Positions 8,459 to 16,880 of a stretch of 58,169 nucleotides of DNA are shown here, in pieces (positions within the stretch are counted from its first letter, which is position 1; each line of letters opens with the position of its first letter). The notes below the pieces were generated by a model, which saw only the letters and a list, made by a program, of their open reading frames with translations, ran no database searches and was not told the origin of the DNA. This DNA is from CAZFPT01 sp046541875 (GTDB lineage Bacteria; Planctomycetota; Phycisphaerae; SM23-33): positions 1-58,169 of the forward strand of contig JBKHCL010000006.1 in the NCBI GenBank assembly GCA_046541875.1. The letters run 5' to 3'. The position numbers and the translations under genes are program-made.

Positions 8459-10972
8459 TCAACGGGCGCCGAATCGGTTGACGCACTGTCCCACCGGCGG
8501 GGTCAGCAGGGTCTCGGCCGACCATGACACACCGGCGGGGCTGTGAATGCCGATCTCCGTCGACTCACCGGGCAGCAGCGTGATGAACTGATCGCTCACC
8601 TCGGCCCGCGGGTCCAGCCGATCCACCTGCAGACAGAGATCACGGATGAGTGTGCGCGCTTTGAGCGTGACGCGACAGCCTTGCTCATCGGGTGAGATCT
8701 CCGCATCCAGCTCGGGCGGGGGGTAGTGGAGTTGTTTGTCCCGCGAGAAGAACCACGTCGCCCGCGCGCCGGCGGCCTCGGCCACCAGCAGCTCGCGGGT
8801 TTGATCGTCGGCCTCGGTCAGCGACGAATCCAGGCGCTCCACCGGCAGGCAGCTTCGCGGGGGCACCTCCAACTGACGGGCCGACTCGGCGAGCGTCTCG
8901 CCGGTAAAGCTCATTCGCCAGAGAACCGCTTCGCCGCTCCAGGGCTCGTCGGTGTCGTTGATGGCGAAGAGGATCAGCCCGCCCTCGCCGGGTTGGATCG
9001 TCAGGAGTCGATCGGCGTAGAATCGCCGGGTGGCGTACCAGAGCGGTTTCTTTCGTCCTGCCCCGTCGACGGCCGACCAGCTGGTGACAGGCCAGCAGTC
9101 GTTCAGTTGCCAGTACAGCGTGCCCATGCAGCGGGGCCTGCGCGAGCGGAACCACTCCACGCCGGTGGTAATAGCGCGGGCCTGATTGACCTGCAGCAGG
9201 TAATGCCAATCATCGAAGCTCGCGGGCATATCGAACCATGCTTCCAGGTGCCGATCGTTTCGCTCGTCGCCCCGGCCGGACCGTTGGCGATGGGCCAACC
9301 CCTCCGATCCGCGGCGGAGCTGGTCGTCGGCCAGCGCTTCAGCCAGCGTCGCGTATGTCGGCGGCGCCTGGAAGCCGAACTCGCTGCAGAAGCGAGGTTC
9401 GTCCTGGCGGTAGGCGCTGTAATCGTCCCCGAACCAGACGTGCCAGATGTGCGTGTTGCCGCGCGGGTTGGCGTTCGGATGGAACTCGGGGTCGTGGTCC
9501 TCTTTCCACTGTCCGGAGTACGGGCTGGCCGGCCAATAAGGCCGCGATGGGTCCACCTGGGCGACGACGCGCGGAAGCAGCTCCAGGTAGTAGCCCAGCC
9601 CCCAGGTGCGCCCTTCCACCAGCCCGTTCTTCTTCCAGCCCCAATCGCAGTAGCCCCCGAGGTTCTCATTGCATCCGTTCCACAGCACCAGCGAGGGGTG
9701 AGGCATCAGCCGGGCGATGTTGAAGCGGGCTTCCTGCTCGACGAGGTCTGCGAAGGGTTGCTCCTCCGGGTAGCCTGCGCAGGCGAACAGGAAGTCCTGC
9801 CAGACCATCACGCCCAGTTCGTCGCAGAGGTCGTAGAAGGCGTCGGTCTCGAAGATCCCGCCGCCCCACACGCGGAGCATGTTCATTCCAGCGTCCACGG
9901 CGTTGGCGATGGCTGGGCGATATCGCTCCGGCGTGCAGGCGCGGTCCAAAAAGCAATCATCCGGAATCCAGTTGGCGCCCTTGCAGAAGATCTCCCGCCC
10001 GTTGACGCGCAGAACGAACCGCGAGCCGGCGTCGTCTTCGCTGGTGTCCAGGTCCACGGTTCGCAGCCCGATTCGGCCGACCCATTCGTCCAGGACGCGT
10101 CGACCTTCGCGGTCCCTCAGCGTGACCTTCAGCGTATACAGTGGCTGATCACCGTATCCTCTGGGCCACCAGAGCTGGGGTTCGTGCACGTCGAGGCGGA
10201 CGAAGGTCTCGGCGTTGTCCTCGCGCAGGGCGACCTGGTGGCTGAACGCCTGGCCGTCCGGGGCTTCGAGCGTCGCCGTGACGCCCAGCCAGCCCGCCTC
10301 GGCCCGGTCGATGTCCACCAGCACGTCCACCTGGGCGTCTTCGGCGTTGGCGAGGACCACCCACGGCCGGACGTCCTGCAGGCGGGCCGAGCCCCAGCCA
10401 CGCAGGGCGATGGGCTTCCAGGGTCCGGCGGTGGTCAGTTGCGGGCCCCAGTCCCAGCCGAAGTTGCACGCCATCTTGCGGATGAAGTTGAAGGGCGGCA
10501 GGTCGTTGACGCGCGGCAGCTCGCCCAGTTCCTCGGCCTTGGCGCGGGCGTAAGGCAGCGGGGCGCGAAAGAGAACTCGCAGCGTGTTTTCGCCCTCGGT
10601 GATGGCTGACGCCACGTCGAAGACGTGCTCGAAGTGCATGTCCTCACAGCGACCGATGAGCCGATCGTTCAGTTCCAGCGAGGCGACGGTGTCCAGCCCC
10701 TCGCAGACCAGCTCGATGTTCTCGTTGCGGAGCAGGCGCGAAGGGGCCTCGAACGTACAGCGGTACTCCCAGTCTGTCTCGCCGATCCAGCGGAGATGCT
10801 CCTCGGCGTCGCCGATGTACGGGTCGGGGATGAGGCCCGCATCGAGCAGGGCGGTGTGCACGCAGCCGGGGACGGCCGCCGGGACGGTCTTCCGGCGAAT
10901 GGTGTCGGGAACCTGGACGGTCTCGCCGATGGCGCGCAGCGTCCAGTTGTCTTCGAGGCGAAAGATGTCCAT
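8459..10972 (-). CDS. beta-mannosidase, glycoside hydrolase family 2
   Basis: An 837-residue GH2 enzyme that removes terminal beta-mannose from oligosaccharides. It has the full architecture: N-terminal sugar-binding jelly roll, Ig-like domain, TIM barrel and C-terminal beta domains. The acid/base Glu is in LVLWNGCNEN and the nucleophile Glu in RFCSEFGFQ; the WQDFLFACAGYP stretch is typical of beta-mannosidases. No signal peptide is visible, so it is probably cytoplasmic and acts on imported mannosides. Its ATG is preceded by ACGGAG, which can pair with an upstream copy of the complementary sequence (see the leader feature). It converges with the WD40 gene, with 13 bases between the stop codons. 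Confidence 0.93.
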   Translation of the reverse strand: MDIFRLEDNWTLRAIGETVQVPDTIRRKTVPAAVPGCVHTALLDAGLIPDPYIGDAEEHLRWIGETDWEYRCTFEAPSRLLRNENIELVCEGLDTVASLELNDRLIGRCEDMHFEHVFDVASAITEGENTLRVLFRAPLPYARAKAEELGELPRVNDLPPFNFIRKMACNFGWDWGPQLTTAGPWKPIALRGWGSARLQDVRPWVVLANAEDAQVDVLVDIDRAEAGWLGVTATLEAPDGQAFSHQVALREDNAETFVRLDVHEPQLWWPRGYGDQPLYTLKVTLRDREGRRVLDEWVGRIGLRTVDLDTSEDDAGSRFVLRVNGREIFCKGANWIPDDCFLDRACTPERYRPAIANAVDAGMNMLRVWGGGIFETDAFYDLCDELGVMVWQDFLFACAGYPEEQPFADLVEQEARFNIARLMPHPSLVLWNGCNENLGGYCDWGWKKNGLVEGRTWGLGYYLELLPRVVAQVDPSRPYWPASPYSGQWKEDHDPEFHPNANPRGNTHIWHVWFGDDYSAYRQDEPRFCSEFGFQAPPTYATLAEALADDQLRRGSEGLAHRQRSGRGDERNDRHLEAWFDMPASFDDWHYLLQVNQARAITTGVEWFRSRRPRCMGTLYWQLNDCWPVTSWSAVDGAGRKKPLWYATRRFYADRLLTIQPGEGGLILFAINDTDEPWSGEAVLWRMSFTGETLAESARQLEVPPRSCLPVERLDSSLTEADDQTRELLVAEAAGARATWFFSRDKQLHYPPPELDAEISPDEQGCRVTLKARTLIRDLCLQVDRLDPRAEVSDQFITLLPGESTEIGIHSPAGVSWSAETLLTPPVGQCVNRFGAR

Positions 10973-11036
10973 GAGAACTCCGTCGAGCGTCTATGCCCAC
11001 CTGCCGGCAGGCGGGTCAGGATCCGGCTACGGAGTT
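10973..11036 (-). promoter_or_regulatory. leader able to fold over the beta-mannosidase ribosome binding site
   Basis: On the minus strand the 5' leader of the mannosidase contains AACTCCGT (11029-11036) and, next to the ATG, ACGGAGTT (10976-10983). These are perfect complements of 8 bases, and the right arm includes the GGAG ribosome binding site. The loop between them holds a near-perfect 20-base palindrome (10996-11015). The pairing is directly visible; control of translation is inferred. Confidence 0.45.
10996..11015. repeat. 20-base near-perfect palindrome (CCCACCTGCC/GGCAGGCGGG)
   Basis: Two 10-base arms with no loop and a single G-T mismatch, lying between the PDZ gene and the beta-mannosidase. 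I see no second copy in this window. It resembles short dispersed intergenic palindromes, but that cannot be tested here. Confidence 0.5.
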
Positions 11037-11129
11037 TTCTAACGCCTCAGCGAAGCCGATGCAAGCCCGCACGCGAATCGTGGTACGGGCGTCCCGGCCA
11101 CGCGACATTTCTGCCGCCGCGCCGAAGGG

Positions 11130-12773
11130 TTACTTCGCCTCGATCGCCCTGCGAAGCTCGCGATATCGTTTGTAGGCGCCCGGCGCGCGGTCGACGAGGT
11201 CCTTGGTGTTCTTGAACTTCATCTGGATGGCCGAGTCTCCCTTGCGGCGGATGACGGTGATTTCGCCGTCCTTGGCCACCCGGAATTCTTCGGCGGGCCG
11301 ATGCATCGAACGCAGGAGTGTCAGGGTGTCGTCCATGTCCGCCAGGATCTTCTCGATCTCGGAAATCAGCTTGCGACGCTCGGCAGGGGTGACGGGGCGT
11401 TTGCCGGATTCCCCCCCGTCGGCGGCGCCCTTCCCTTCGTACTTTGGCTTGTCGGCTTTGGTCTGGTCGGGGCCTCGGGGCTCGCGATCCTGCTTCCGGG
11501 TTGCCGGAACGGTCGGCCCGTCGGCTGATCTGGCTGATTCGCCGGTTTGCGGCGCATCTCGGGCCACTTGCACGCGGGCATTCTCCCCAGTGGATTCTTT
11601 CTTCCCCCCGGTGTGGTCCTCGGCGGTTTCTCCACCGCCGGCAGCCAATGCCTCCGCGCCGTCGGACTCCTCCGCATCCTCGGCCTCCATCTCGTCGGGC
11701 AGGCATTCTGCGAGTTGGCGGTCCTTCTCCTTGCCGTCGCGACGGGGGCGTTGCGTGGCAGGGGAGGCTGCTGCACGCTGGGCTTTCCCGCCCCGGGAAA
11801 CCCCATCGACGCGGGGGTCGGCCTGCGACAGCTGATACTGGTCCATTCGGTGGCGGGAGGCCTGGGAGACCGCCCGTTGCTGACGGGTCAGGCGGGCGAA
11901 CTGGGCGTGGGTGTTGGGGTCGGCCTGGCGGAACTCAGCCGGAGAATCGTAATTCCAGGCCTTCAGCTTCCCGTCTTCGGTCCTGTCCTGACTTTCGGGC
12001 GAGCCTTTCACGACCGTCAGTTCCTTGCCGTTTCGGCTGACGATGTAGCGATTACCCTGGACGTCGGTCCAGCCGACCGTTTCGGCGGGTGCTTCGTTGG
12101 TGGGCTGGTCGGCATTGGCCAATTGGCTGAAGGCTTCGTTGTTCCGCCCGAGGACCGCCTTGATGCGGTTCGGGTCGCGCTCGGGCACCCAGTTGTTGTT
12201 CACCTTGCGATAGACCTTGGCCTGGACGGACTCGACGTCCTGGACGGGTTTTCCGTTGGCGTCGTACTTGTAGCCGACCTCGCCCAGCGTGCGGGGCGCT
12301 GCGACGGTAACGGTTCTCTTGAGCCGTTTGCCGGCGCGGATCACCTCGATCCGCAACTGCCGGCCTGGCTTTTCGCGAACAATCTGTTCCACGAATGTTC
12401 CGGGCTTGGCGGGGGCGGGCTTGCCGTTGACCGCGGCGATGACGTCGTACCGCTTGATGCCCGCTTTGTCGGCAGGCCCGTCGTTGATGAGATTCACCAC
12501 GGTCAGGCCCGTCGTATCGGGAAGGGACAGTTGCTTGCCCAGCGCCTCGGAAACCGGCGCCACGCGAATTCCGATCCAGCCGCTCTGTCCGGCAAGAAGG
12601 TTCGTCGCCGTCTGCGAAGCGACAAGGCTCTTCTGCGAGTCGTTCGGGGTGGCGGTGTTGGCGGAACCGGCGTTGTCGGGCGAGGACGCAGGCTCGACGG
12701 TGTCGCCCGCCAAGGCAAGGCCCGCCGGCAGCAGCGCCAACGTCAGGATGAGTGCAAAGCGGATTGTCTTCAT
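11130..12773 (-). CDS. secreted PDZ-domain protein in sigma/anti-sigma operon
   Basis: 547 residues with a clear signal peptide (1-22, ending GLALA). A PDZ domain follows at about 64-165 (SGWIGIRVAPVSEALGKQL ... GPADKAGIKRYDVIAAVNGK), like those of HtrA proteases, but there is no protease domain. Residues 330-450 are low-complexity, charged and rich in Glu, Lys, Ala and Pro. The C-terminus (450-547) is helical with a beta-rich patch (DGEITVIRRKGDSAIQMKF). It is the third gene after the ECF sigma factor and the anti-sigma candidate, 23 bases downstream of the latter, with GGGAG before its ATG. It may sense or present envelope proteins for this sigma pathway; that role is inferred from position. 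Confidence 0.82.
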   Translation of the reverse strand: MKTIRFALILTLALLPAGLALAGDTVEPASSPDNAGSANTATPNDSQKSLVASQTATNLLAGQSGWIGIRVAPVSEALGKQLSLPDTTGLTVVNLINDGPADKAGIKRYDVIAAVNGKPAPAKPGTFVEQIVREKPGRQLRIEVIRAGKRLKRTVTVAAPRTLGEVGYKYDANGKPVQDVESVQAKVYRKVNNNWVPERDPNRIKAVLGRNNEAFSQLANADQPTNEAPAETVGWTDVQGNRYIVSRNGKELTVVKGSPESQDRTEDGKLKAWNYDSPAEFRQADPNTHAQFARLTRQQRAVSQASRHRMDQYQLSQADPRVDGVSRGGKAQRAAASPATQRPRRDGKEKDRQLAECLPDEMEAEDAEESDGAEALAAGGGETAEDHTGGKKESTGENARVQVARDAPQTGESARSADGPTVPATRKQDREPRGPDQTKADKPKYEGKGAADGGESGKRPVTPAERRKLISEIEKILADMDDTLTLLRSMHRPAEEFRVAKDGEITVIRRKGDSAIQMKFKNTKDLVDRAPGAYKRYRELRRAIEAK

Positions 12774-12796
12774 ATTCGGTCTCCCGGGGGAGGGGA

Positions 12797-13588
12797 TTAC
12801 AGGTCGGCTTCGGTGTGGCAGGCGTCGTCGGCTACCCGGTCCAGTTGGATCATGTATACCTCGCCGCGTGTCTCATCGACCACGCCGATGTACTCACGGC
12901 TGACATGGACGGTCGAGGTCGCATCGCAACGGATGCGTTCTCGTTCCAGGCGTTCGGCCAGGTCACGGGTCGGTGGTGGCGGGGTGTCTCCGCAAGCAAC
13001 GGCCGGGTCGGCCGACTGTGTGCGAGGCTGGGCTATCGCATCGGCATCGGAGAATGCATCCGTGTCGGCAGGGATGGCCGGGCCTTCAGGGGCCAGTCGC
13101 GCCGGATCGCTCGGTCGACCGGTCTCGAGGCCCCGCCCATCGCGCCCGGTAAGGGAGTTGTCCGCCGGGGCCTCGGTGGCGGGGCCCTTGGCGAGATCCG
13201 TTTCGCCAGGCGCGCGTTCACTGTGTTCCGCCGTCAACTTCTCACCGGTGGGCACATTGGGCGTGTAAACCATGACGAATGCGGTCACGGCCACCAGCAG
13301 CGTGGCGGCGACTGCGGCGAATCGACGGACGCCGGCCCCCAGGCGGCCTTGGCGGCGTGTTCGGGCGACTTTCCCCTCGGTCGACGGTTCCAGCAAGGCG
13401 CTGAGTGCGTCGGCCACCTGGCGGTCGCTCTCGGCGAAGGCGGCGGTCTCGCGGTGCAGCGACGGATCGCGCAGCATTTCACGTTCAAACTCGGCCCGCT
13501 GCTCGGCGGGCAGGGACCCGTCGAGATACCGGCAGATCCGAAGATCGCGGGCGTCGGCGTCCGGCTGGTTTCGCTCAGGCGATGTCAT
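12797..13588 (-). CDS. membrane-anchored anti-sigma factor candidate
   Basis: 263 residues. The N-terminal 88 residues are cytoplasmic and helical (RICRYLDGSLPAEQRAEFE, the usual opening of planctomycete anti-sigma proteins). One transmembrane helix follows at about 89-108 (FAAVAATLLVAVTAFVMVY), then a periplasmic part rich in Pro, Ala, Asp and Glu. The zinc HxxxCxxC motif of ZAS anti-sigma factors is not present. Its ATG overlaps the sigma gene stop codon as ATGA, so translation is coupled. It most likely holds the upstream ECF sigma factor inactive until an envelope signal arrives. Identification rests on this topology and position. Confidence 0.8.
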   Translation of the reverse strand: MTSPERNQPDADARDLRICRYLDGSLPAEQRAEFEREMLRDPSLHRETAAFAESDRQVADALSALLEPSTEGKVARTRRQGRLGAGVRRFAAVAATLLVAVTAFVMVYTPNVPTGEKLTAEHSERAPGETDLAKGPATEAPADNSLTGRDGRGLETGRPSDPARLAPEGPAIPADTDAFSDADAIAQPRTQSADPAVACGDTPPPPTRDLAERLERERIRCDATSTVHVSREYIGVVDETRGEVYMIQLDRVADDACHTEADL

Positions 13589-14163
13589 ACGTCCTCTCCC
13601 GGCTGGAGTTTGTCCCGCAGCATACGTCGACCTCTTACGAGGCGCGCTTCCACCGTCGAGGGCGACACGTCCAGCACGTCGGCGATCTGTCGGTGTGTCC
13701 AGCCTTCCAGGTGCCGGAACACCACCGGGTGTCGGTAGATTTCCGGCAGCGACTCGACCGCCCGCAGCACGCGCTGCTGCGATTCTTCCAGCGAAGCGGC
13801 CCGGTCGGGCTGGTCGGTGCTGATTGTGTCGGCCTCGTTGAACATGTCCTTGACTCGTTTCCAGAGCTTTCGGCCCCGGGTGGTTTTACGTCCGGCATCC
13901 AGGGCGGCGTTGCGGGCTGTGCGATACAGCCAAGACCGCCACGCCCGGGTATCCTTGAGCCTGTCGCTTTGCTGCCAGAGACGGATCCAGACCTTCTGGC
14001 AGATGTCGTCAATGAGGTGAGAATTGCCCACCGTGCCATAGACGACCCCGCGGACCCACTTCTCATTGCGGCGCATGAACTCCTCCAACGCGCCGGCGTC
14101 TCCGCCACGCAACGCCTCAATGAGCTGCTGGTCTGCGTCGTCGTCCTGGAATGGCACCTGCAT
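13585..14163 (-). CDS. ECF-family RNA polymerase sigma factor
   Basis: 192 residues with the two ECF domains. Sigma region 2 (residues 10-80) contains HLIDDICQKVWIRLWQQ and WLYRTARNAALD. Region 4 (125-180) contains LPEIYRHPVVFRHLEGWTH, RQIADVLDVSPSTVEARL and VRGRRMLRDKL, a helix-turn-helix that reads the -35 element. I chose the ATG at 14163; a GTG at 14187 would add eight residues and cannot be excluded. It is first in a three-gene operon with the anti-sigma candidate (4-base overlap) and the PDZ protein, so it is probably autoregulated as ECF operons usually are. Confidence 0.93.
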   Translation of the reverse strand: MQVPFQDDDADQQLIEALRGGDAGALEEFMRRNEKWVRGVVYGTVGNSHLIDDICQKVWIRLWQQSDRLKDTRAWRSWLYRTARNAALDAGRKTTRGRKLWKRVKDMFNEADTISTDQPDRAASLEESQQRVLRAVESLPEIYRHPVVFRHLEGWTHRQIADVLDVSPSTVEARLVRGRRMLRDKLQPGEDV

Positions 14164-14406
14164 GTCCACAGTGAAGACGCCTCTCACGGGTGGATCCCGA
14201 CAGAAAATCAGGAAAAATCTCAGTCTCTTTCCACGGCCTGAGCGGAAGGCTGGGACATCGGGGGCGCTGCTGCCTCACCAACGCCCGGCGAGCCCGGTAC
14301 AGACAAGATGCCCGCGACACACGCGCGCTGAATGATTAGACTGCCCAGTCGGCCGACGGTTCATTCGTATTCTACTCCATCGGCCCGGAGCAGACACGAG
14401 ACTGAG

Positions 14407-15849
14407 ATGATCGAGACGCCCGAACAACCCGCACAACCCGGTAGCGGCCTGCTGGCTGTGGTGAGCATGAGTTGGCCCGCGAGCCTGACGATGCTCAACG
14501 TGACCGTCGTGCGTTTTATCGACGGGCTCATGGTTGCCGGGGTCGGGGCGGCGGCGGTCTCCGCGCAATTCTACGGCGGGATCTGCTCGTTCGCGCCGGA
14601 AAGCTTCATGATCGGGCTGCTGGGCGTGGTCAGCACGTTCGTGTCGCAGAACCTCGGGGCCCGACGGGAGCCGCGCTGCAGCCAGTACGCCTGGGCGGGA
14701 ATTGGCGTGGCACTGGTGTGGGCGGCCATGATGATGCCCCTCGCCGCGGCGGCCGACTGGGGCTTCGGCCTGCTGGGATACGACGAATCACCGCAGGCGG
14801 CGATGTACTTCCGCTACATGGTGCTGGCCGCGCCGCTCACGCTGGGGGCTCGCGTGCTGGAGCAGTTTTTCTATGGTCTGCATCGTCCGCGCGTGGTGTT
14901 GGCGGCGTCGCTGGTGGGCAATGCTCTGAACGTGGCACTGAATTACGTGCTGATCTTTGGAAAGCTCGGGCTCCCGGCGATGGGGCTGGAAGGGGCCGCC
15001 CTGGGAACCGTCCTCGCCTGGGGCGTGCAGTTGATGATTCTGCTGGCGGTGTTCTTCGCCCCGTCCATCCATGCGCGGTATCGCACGCGAAGGCCGAACG
15101 CCTCCTGGAGTCAATGTCGGGCCATTCTCCGCGTCGGTTGGCCTGCGGGCGTGCAATTGGCCAACGATATCTTCTCGTGGGGCGTGGCGATCATGGTGCT
15201 GGTGGGGCAGTTCGGGTTGGCCGACCGGGCGGCGACGACCATTCTCATGCGGTACCTGGGTCTGTCCTTCATGCCCGCGGTGGGGGTCGGCATCGCCACG
15301 ACGGCCCTGGTCGGACGGGCGATCGGGGCGGGCGATCCGGACCTCGCCAAACGCCGGGCGCGCGAAGCGGTCGCCCTGGCGGCCTGCTGGATGGGGGTGT
15401 GCGGGTTGGTCTTCTGGCTGGCGCGAGGACCGCTGATCGCGCTGTTTCTTCGGGAGGTCCCACCGGTGGGCTACTCGCCCGATCAGCTCGCGGCGCTGCA
15501 GGAGCAGATCCTGACCATCGGAGGGCGCATTCTTCTGCTGGCTGCGGTGTTCCAGATCGCCGACGCGGTGGGAATCGTCTACACCGGCGCGCTGCGAGGG
15601 GCGGGAGACACGGTTTGGCCGATGGTGGCCACGATGATCACCAGTTGGGTGGTCGTCGTCGGGGGAGGGGTGACGATCGTCTCAGCCTGGCCGGAGTGGG
15701 GAGCGGCAGGGCCATGGATCGCCGCCACCGCGTATGTGTTCATTCTCGGTGCCCTGGTCGCCTGGCGGTTCGAGAGCGGCGCCTGGCGATCCATCAATCT
15801 GCTGGGTGATACGTGCATGCCCCGTCGGAGCAGTCCGGAAGCGTCCTGA
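14407..15849 (+). CDS. MATE-family efflux transporter
   Basis: 480 residues, about 12 transmembrane helices in two homologous halves, as in MATE exporters that use Na+ or H+ gradients to expel cationic compounds. Family cues are SMSWPASLTMLNVTVVRFIDG at the N-terminus, GALGTVLAWG-type turns, VGWPAGVQLANDIFSWG at the start of the second half, and IADAVGIVYTGALRGAGDT near the end. I start at the ATG at 14407; an upstream in-frame ATG at 14332 would add 25 non-hydrophobic residues. Its last 56 bases overlap the end of the convergent thioredoxin-like gene. The substrate cannot be told. Confidence 0.92.
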   Translation: MIETPEQPAQPGSGLLAVVSMSWPASLTMLNVTVVRFIDGLMVAGVGAAAVSAQFYGGICSFAPESFMIGLLGVVSTFVSQNLGARREPRCSQYAWAGIGVALVWAAMMMPLAAAADWGFGLLGYDESPQAAMYFRYMVLAAPLTLGARVLEQFFYGLHRPRVVLAASLVGNALNVALNYVLIFGKLGLPAMGLEGAALGTVLAWGVQLMILLAVFFAPSIHARYRTRRPNASWSQCRAILRVGWPAGVQLANDIFSWGVAIMVLVGQFGLADRAATTILMRYLGLSFMPAVGVGIATTALVGRAIGAGDPDLAKRRAREAVALAACWMGVCGLVFWLARGPLIALFLREVPPVGYSPDQLAALQEQILTIGGRILLLAAVFQIADAVGIVYTGALRGAGDTVWPMVATMITSWVVVVGGGVTIVSAWPEWGAAGPWIAATAYVFILGALVAWRFESGAWRSINLLGDTCMPRRSSPEAS

Positions 15850-16327
15850 CGCCCCACTCATCGAGACCGCTTTGCGACGGATCACGCTCGGGGACATCCA
15901 TCATCCGAAGTGCCTTCTCGATGGCTGTCCGGTAGACCCTGGCCGGGCGGGGCTCGACCCACCGCATCGCCTCTCTGCCGCGAATGTAGAGCACCACCGT
16001 GGGCAACTTCCGAACGTGGTGGGCTTCGGCAATATCCGGATACCGATACACGTGCACCTTGCGGATAATTGCCTGGCCTTCGTACTCGACGGCCAGCGTG
16101 TTGATGGTGGTCTCGATCTCCTGACAGCCCGGGCAATCGGGCGAGCAGAAATCGATCATTACGGGGTGATCGGCGTTCTGAAGACAGGTGTCCGGCAGGC
16201 AGATTCCCTGGCCGCACTCGGCGCAGGTGGAAGCGCAGCCGACGGCGAACAGCAGACTCGCTGAAATCGCGCACGCCAAGAGAGGCGGGAGCAGTTTCCG
16301 ATGACCGACGGGGAAGAAAAATCGCAT
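15794..16327 (-). CDS. thioredoxin-fold lipoprotein
   Basis: 177 residues. A hydrophobic signal (residues 12-30) ends in FAVGC, so Cys31 is a likely lipidation site. The mature part has a thioredoxin fold with active site SPDCPGCQEIE (CPGC), the cis-Pro region RKLPTVVLYIRG, and a family-typical ATIRKVHV-like beta strand. It could reduce or sense extracytoplasmic disulfides. Four further cysteines close to the lipidation site (CASTCAECGQGICLPDTC) are unusual and could bind metal. An alternative start at 16354 adds nine residues. The 3' end lies inside the end of the MATE gene on the opposite strand. Confidence 0.8.
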   Translation of the reverse strand: MRFFFPVGHRKLLPPLLACAISASLLFAVGCASTCAECGQGICLPDTCLQNADHPVMIDFCSPDCPGCQEIETTINTLAVEYEGQAIIRKVHVYRYPDIAEAHHVRKLPTVVLYIRGREAMRWVEPRPARVYRTAIEKALRMMDVPERDPSQSGLDEWGVRTLPDCSDGACTYHPAD

Positions 16328-16364
16328 ATGGGCCTGCTTTCCGATTGGCTGCACCTGTGGCGTT

Positions 16365-16385
16365 CCCGCCTCTGCGGAGGCCGGG
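16365..16385. repeat. intergenic hairpin
   Basis: CCCGCCTC (16365-16372) can pair with GAGGCCGGG (16377-16385) with one bulged base. It sits upstream of the thioredoxin-like gene. There is no T-run, so a terminator role is unsupported. Confidence 0.35.
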
Positions 16386-16514
16386 TTACACCCCGCATGG
16401 GAACCATAGGATAGACCTCGGAGGCGGGCCGGGCAAGCCCGCGCCGAAGGTCGATTCGGGTTCTTCCCCCGGGAGCGAGCGATCCGGACCGCCTGCCCCC
16501 GAAGTGGTTGCCTG

Positions 16515-16733
16515 CTACACCAGGACGTTCACGCCCTGGCTGGCCTGCATCTCGGCCATGGCGTCCAGCGTTCCCTGGATGACATCGCCGGCCATTTTGG
16601 AAACCTCCTGTGTCATTTTCGCCGCCCGGACCTCAGCCGCCATTGCGGTCTTGGCCTGGCTTTGGGCGGACGCCCCAGCCGCCACCGCGTTCAGCGCGGC
16701 GCCGGATGTTTCCGCAACTCCACTTACATTCAT
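16515..16733 (-). CDS. small Ala-rich helical protein, possibly YjfB-like
   Basis: 72 residues starting MNVSGVAETSG and ending QGVNVLV, with a long amphipathic Ala/Met/Gln-rich helix between. GGAGGG lies 9 bases before this ATG, which decides the start against a longer version at 16799. The short N-terminal strand, helix and Gly-hydrophobic tail recall the small YjfB 'putative motility protein' family, but similarity is weak and no flagellar gene is nearby. It follows the RnfB/ferritin-like pair on the same strand after 147 bases. Function unknown. Confidence 0.6.
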   Translation of the reverse strand: MNVSGVAETSGAALNAVAAGASAQSQAKTAMAAEVRAAKMTQEVSKMAGDVIQGTLDAMAEMQASQGVNVLV

Positions 16734-16880
16734 CTCAGTCTCCCTCCATCGATGCGAGACTGCGTGTTCTGTGCGCACCGGCGGCGCGCAACGTTCCATG
16801 GTTCATTACCGCAGAAGGGCCGGTCGACTTGAGCGGTTTCGGGGATTTCTGCCTTTCTGTATTGGCGTGTGCAGGATTCG

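Noticed and set aside
8726..10609. 627-codon plus-strand open frame opposite the beta-mannosidase
   Set aside because: Antisense shadow with no recognisable domain; the GH2 enzyme on the other strand has both catalytic motifs.
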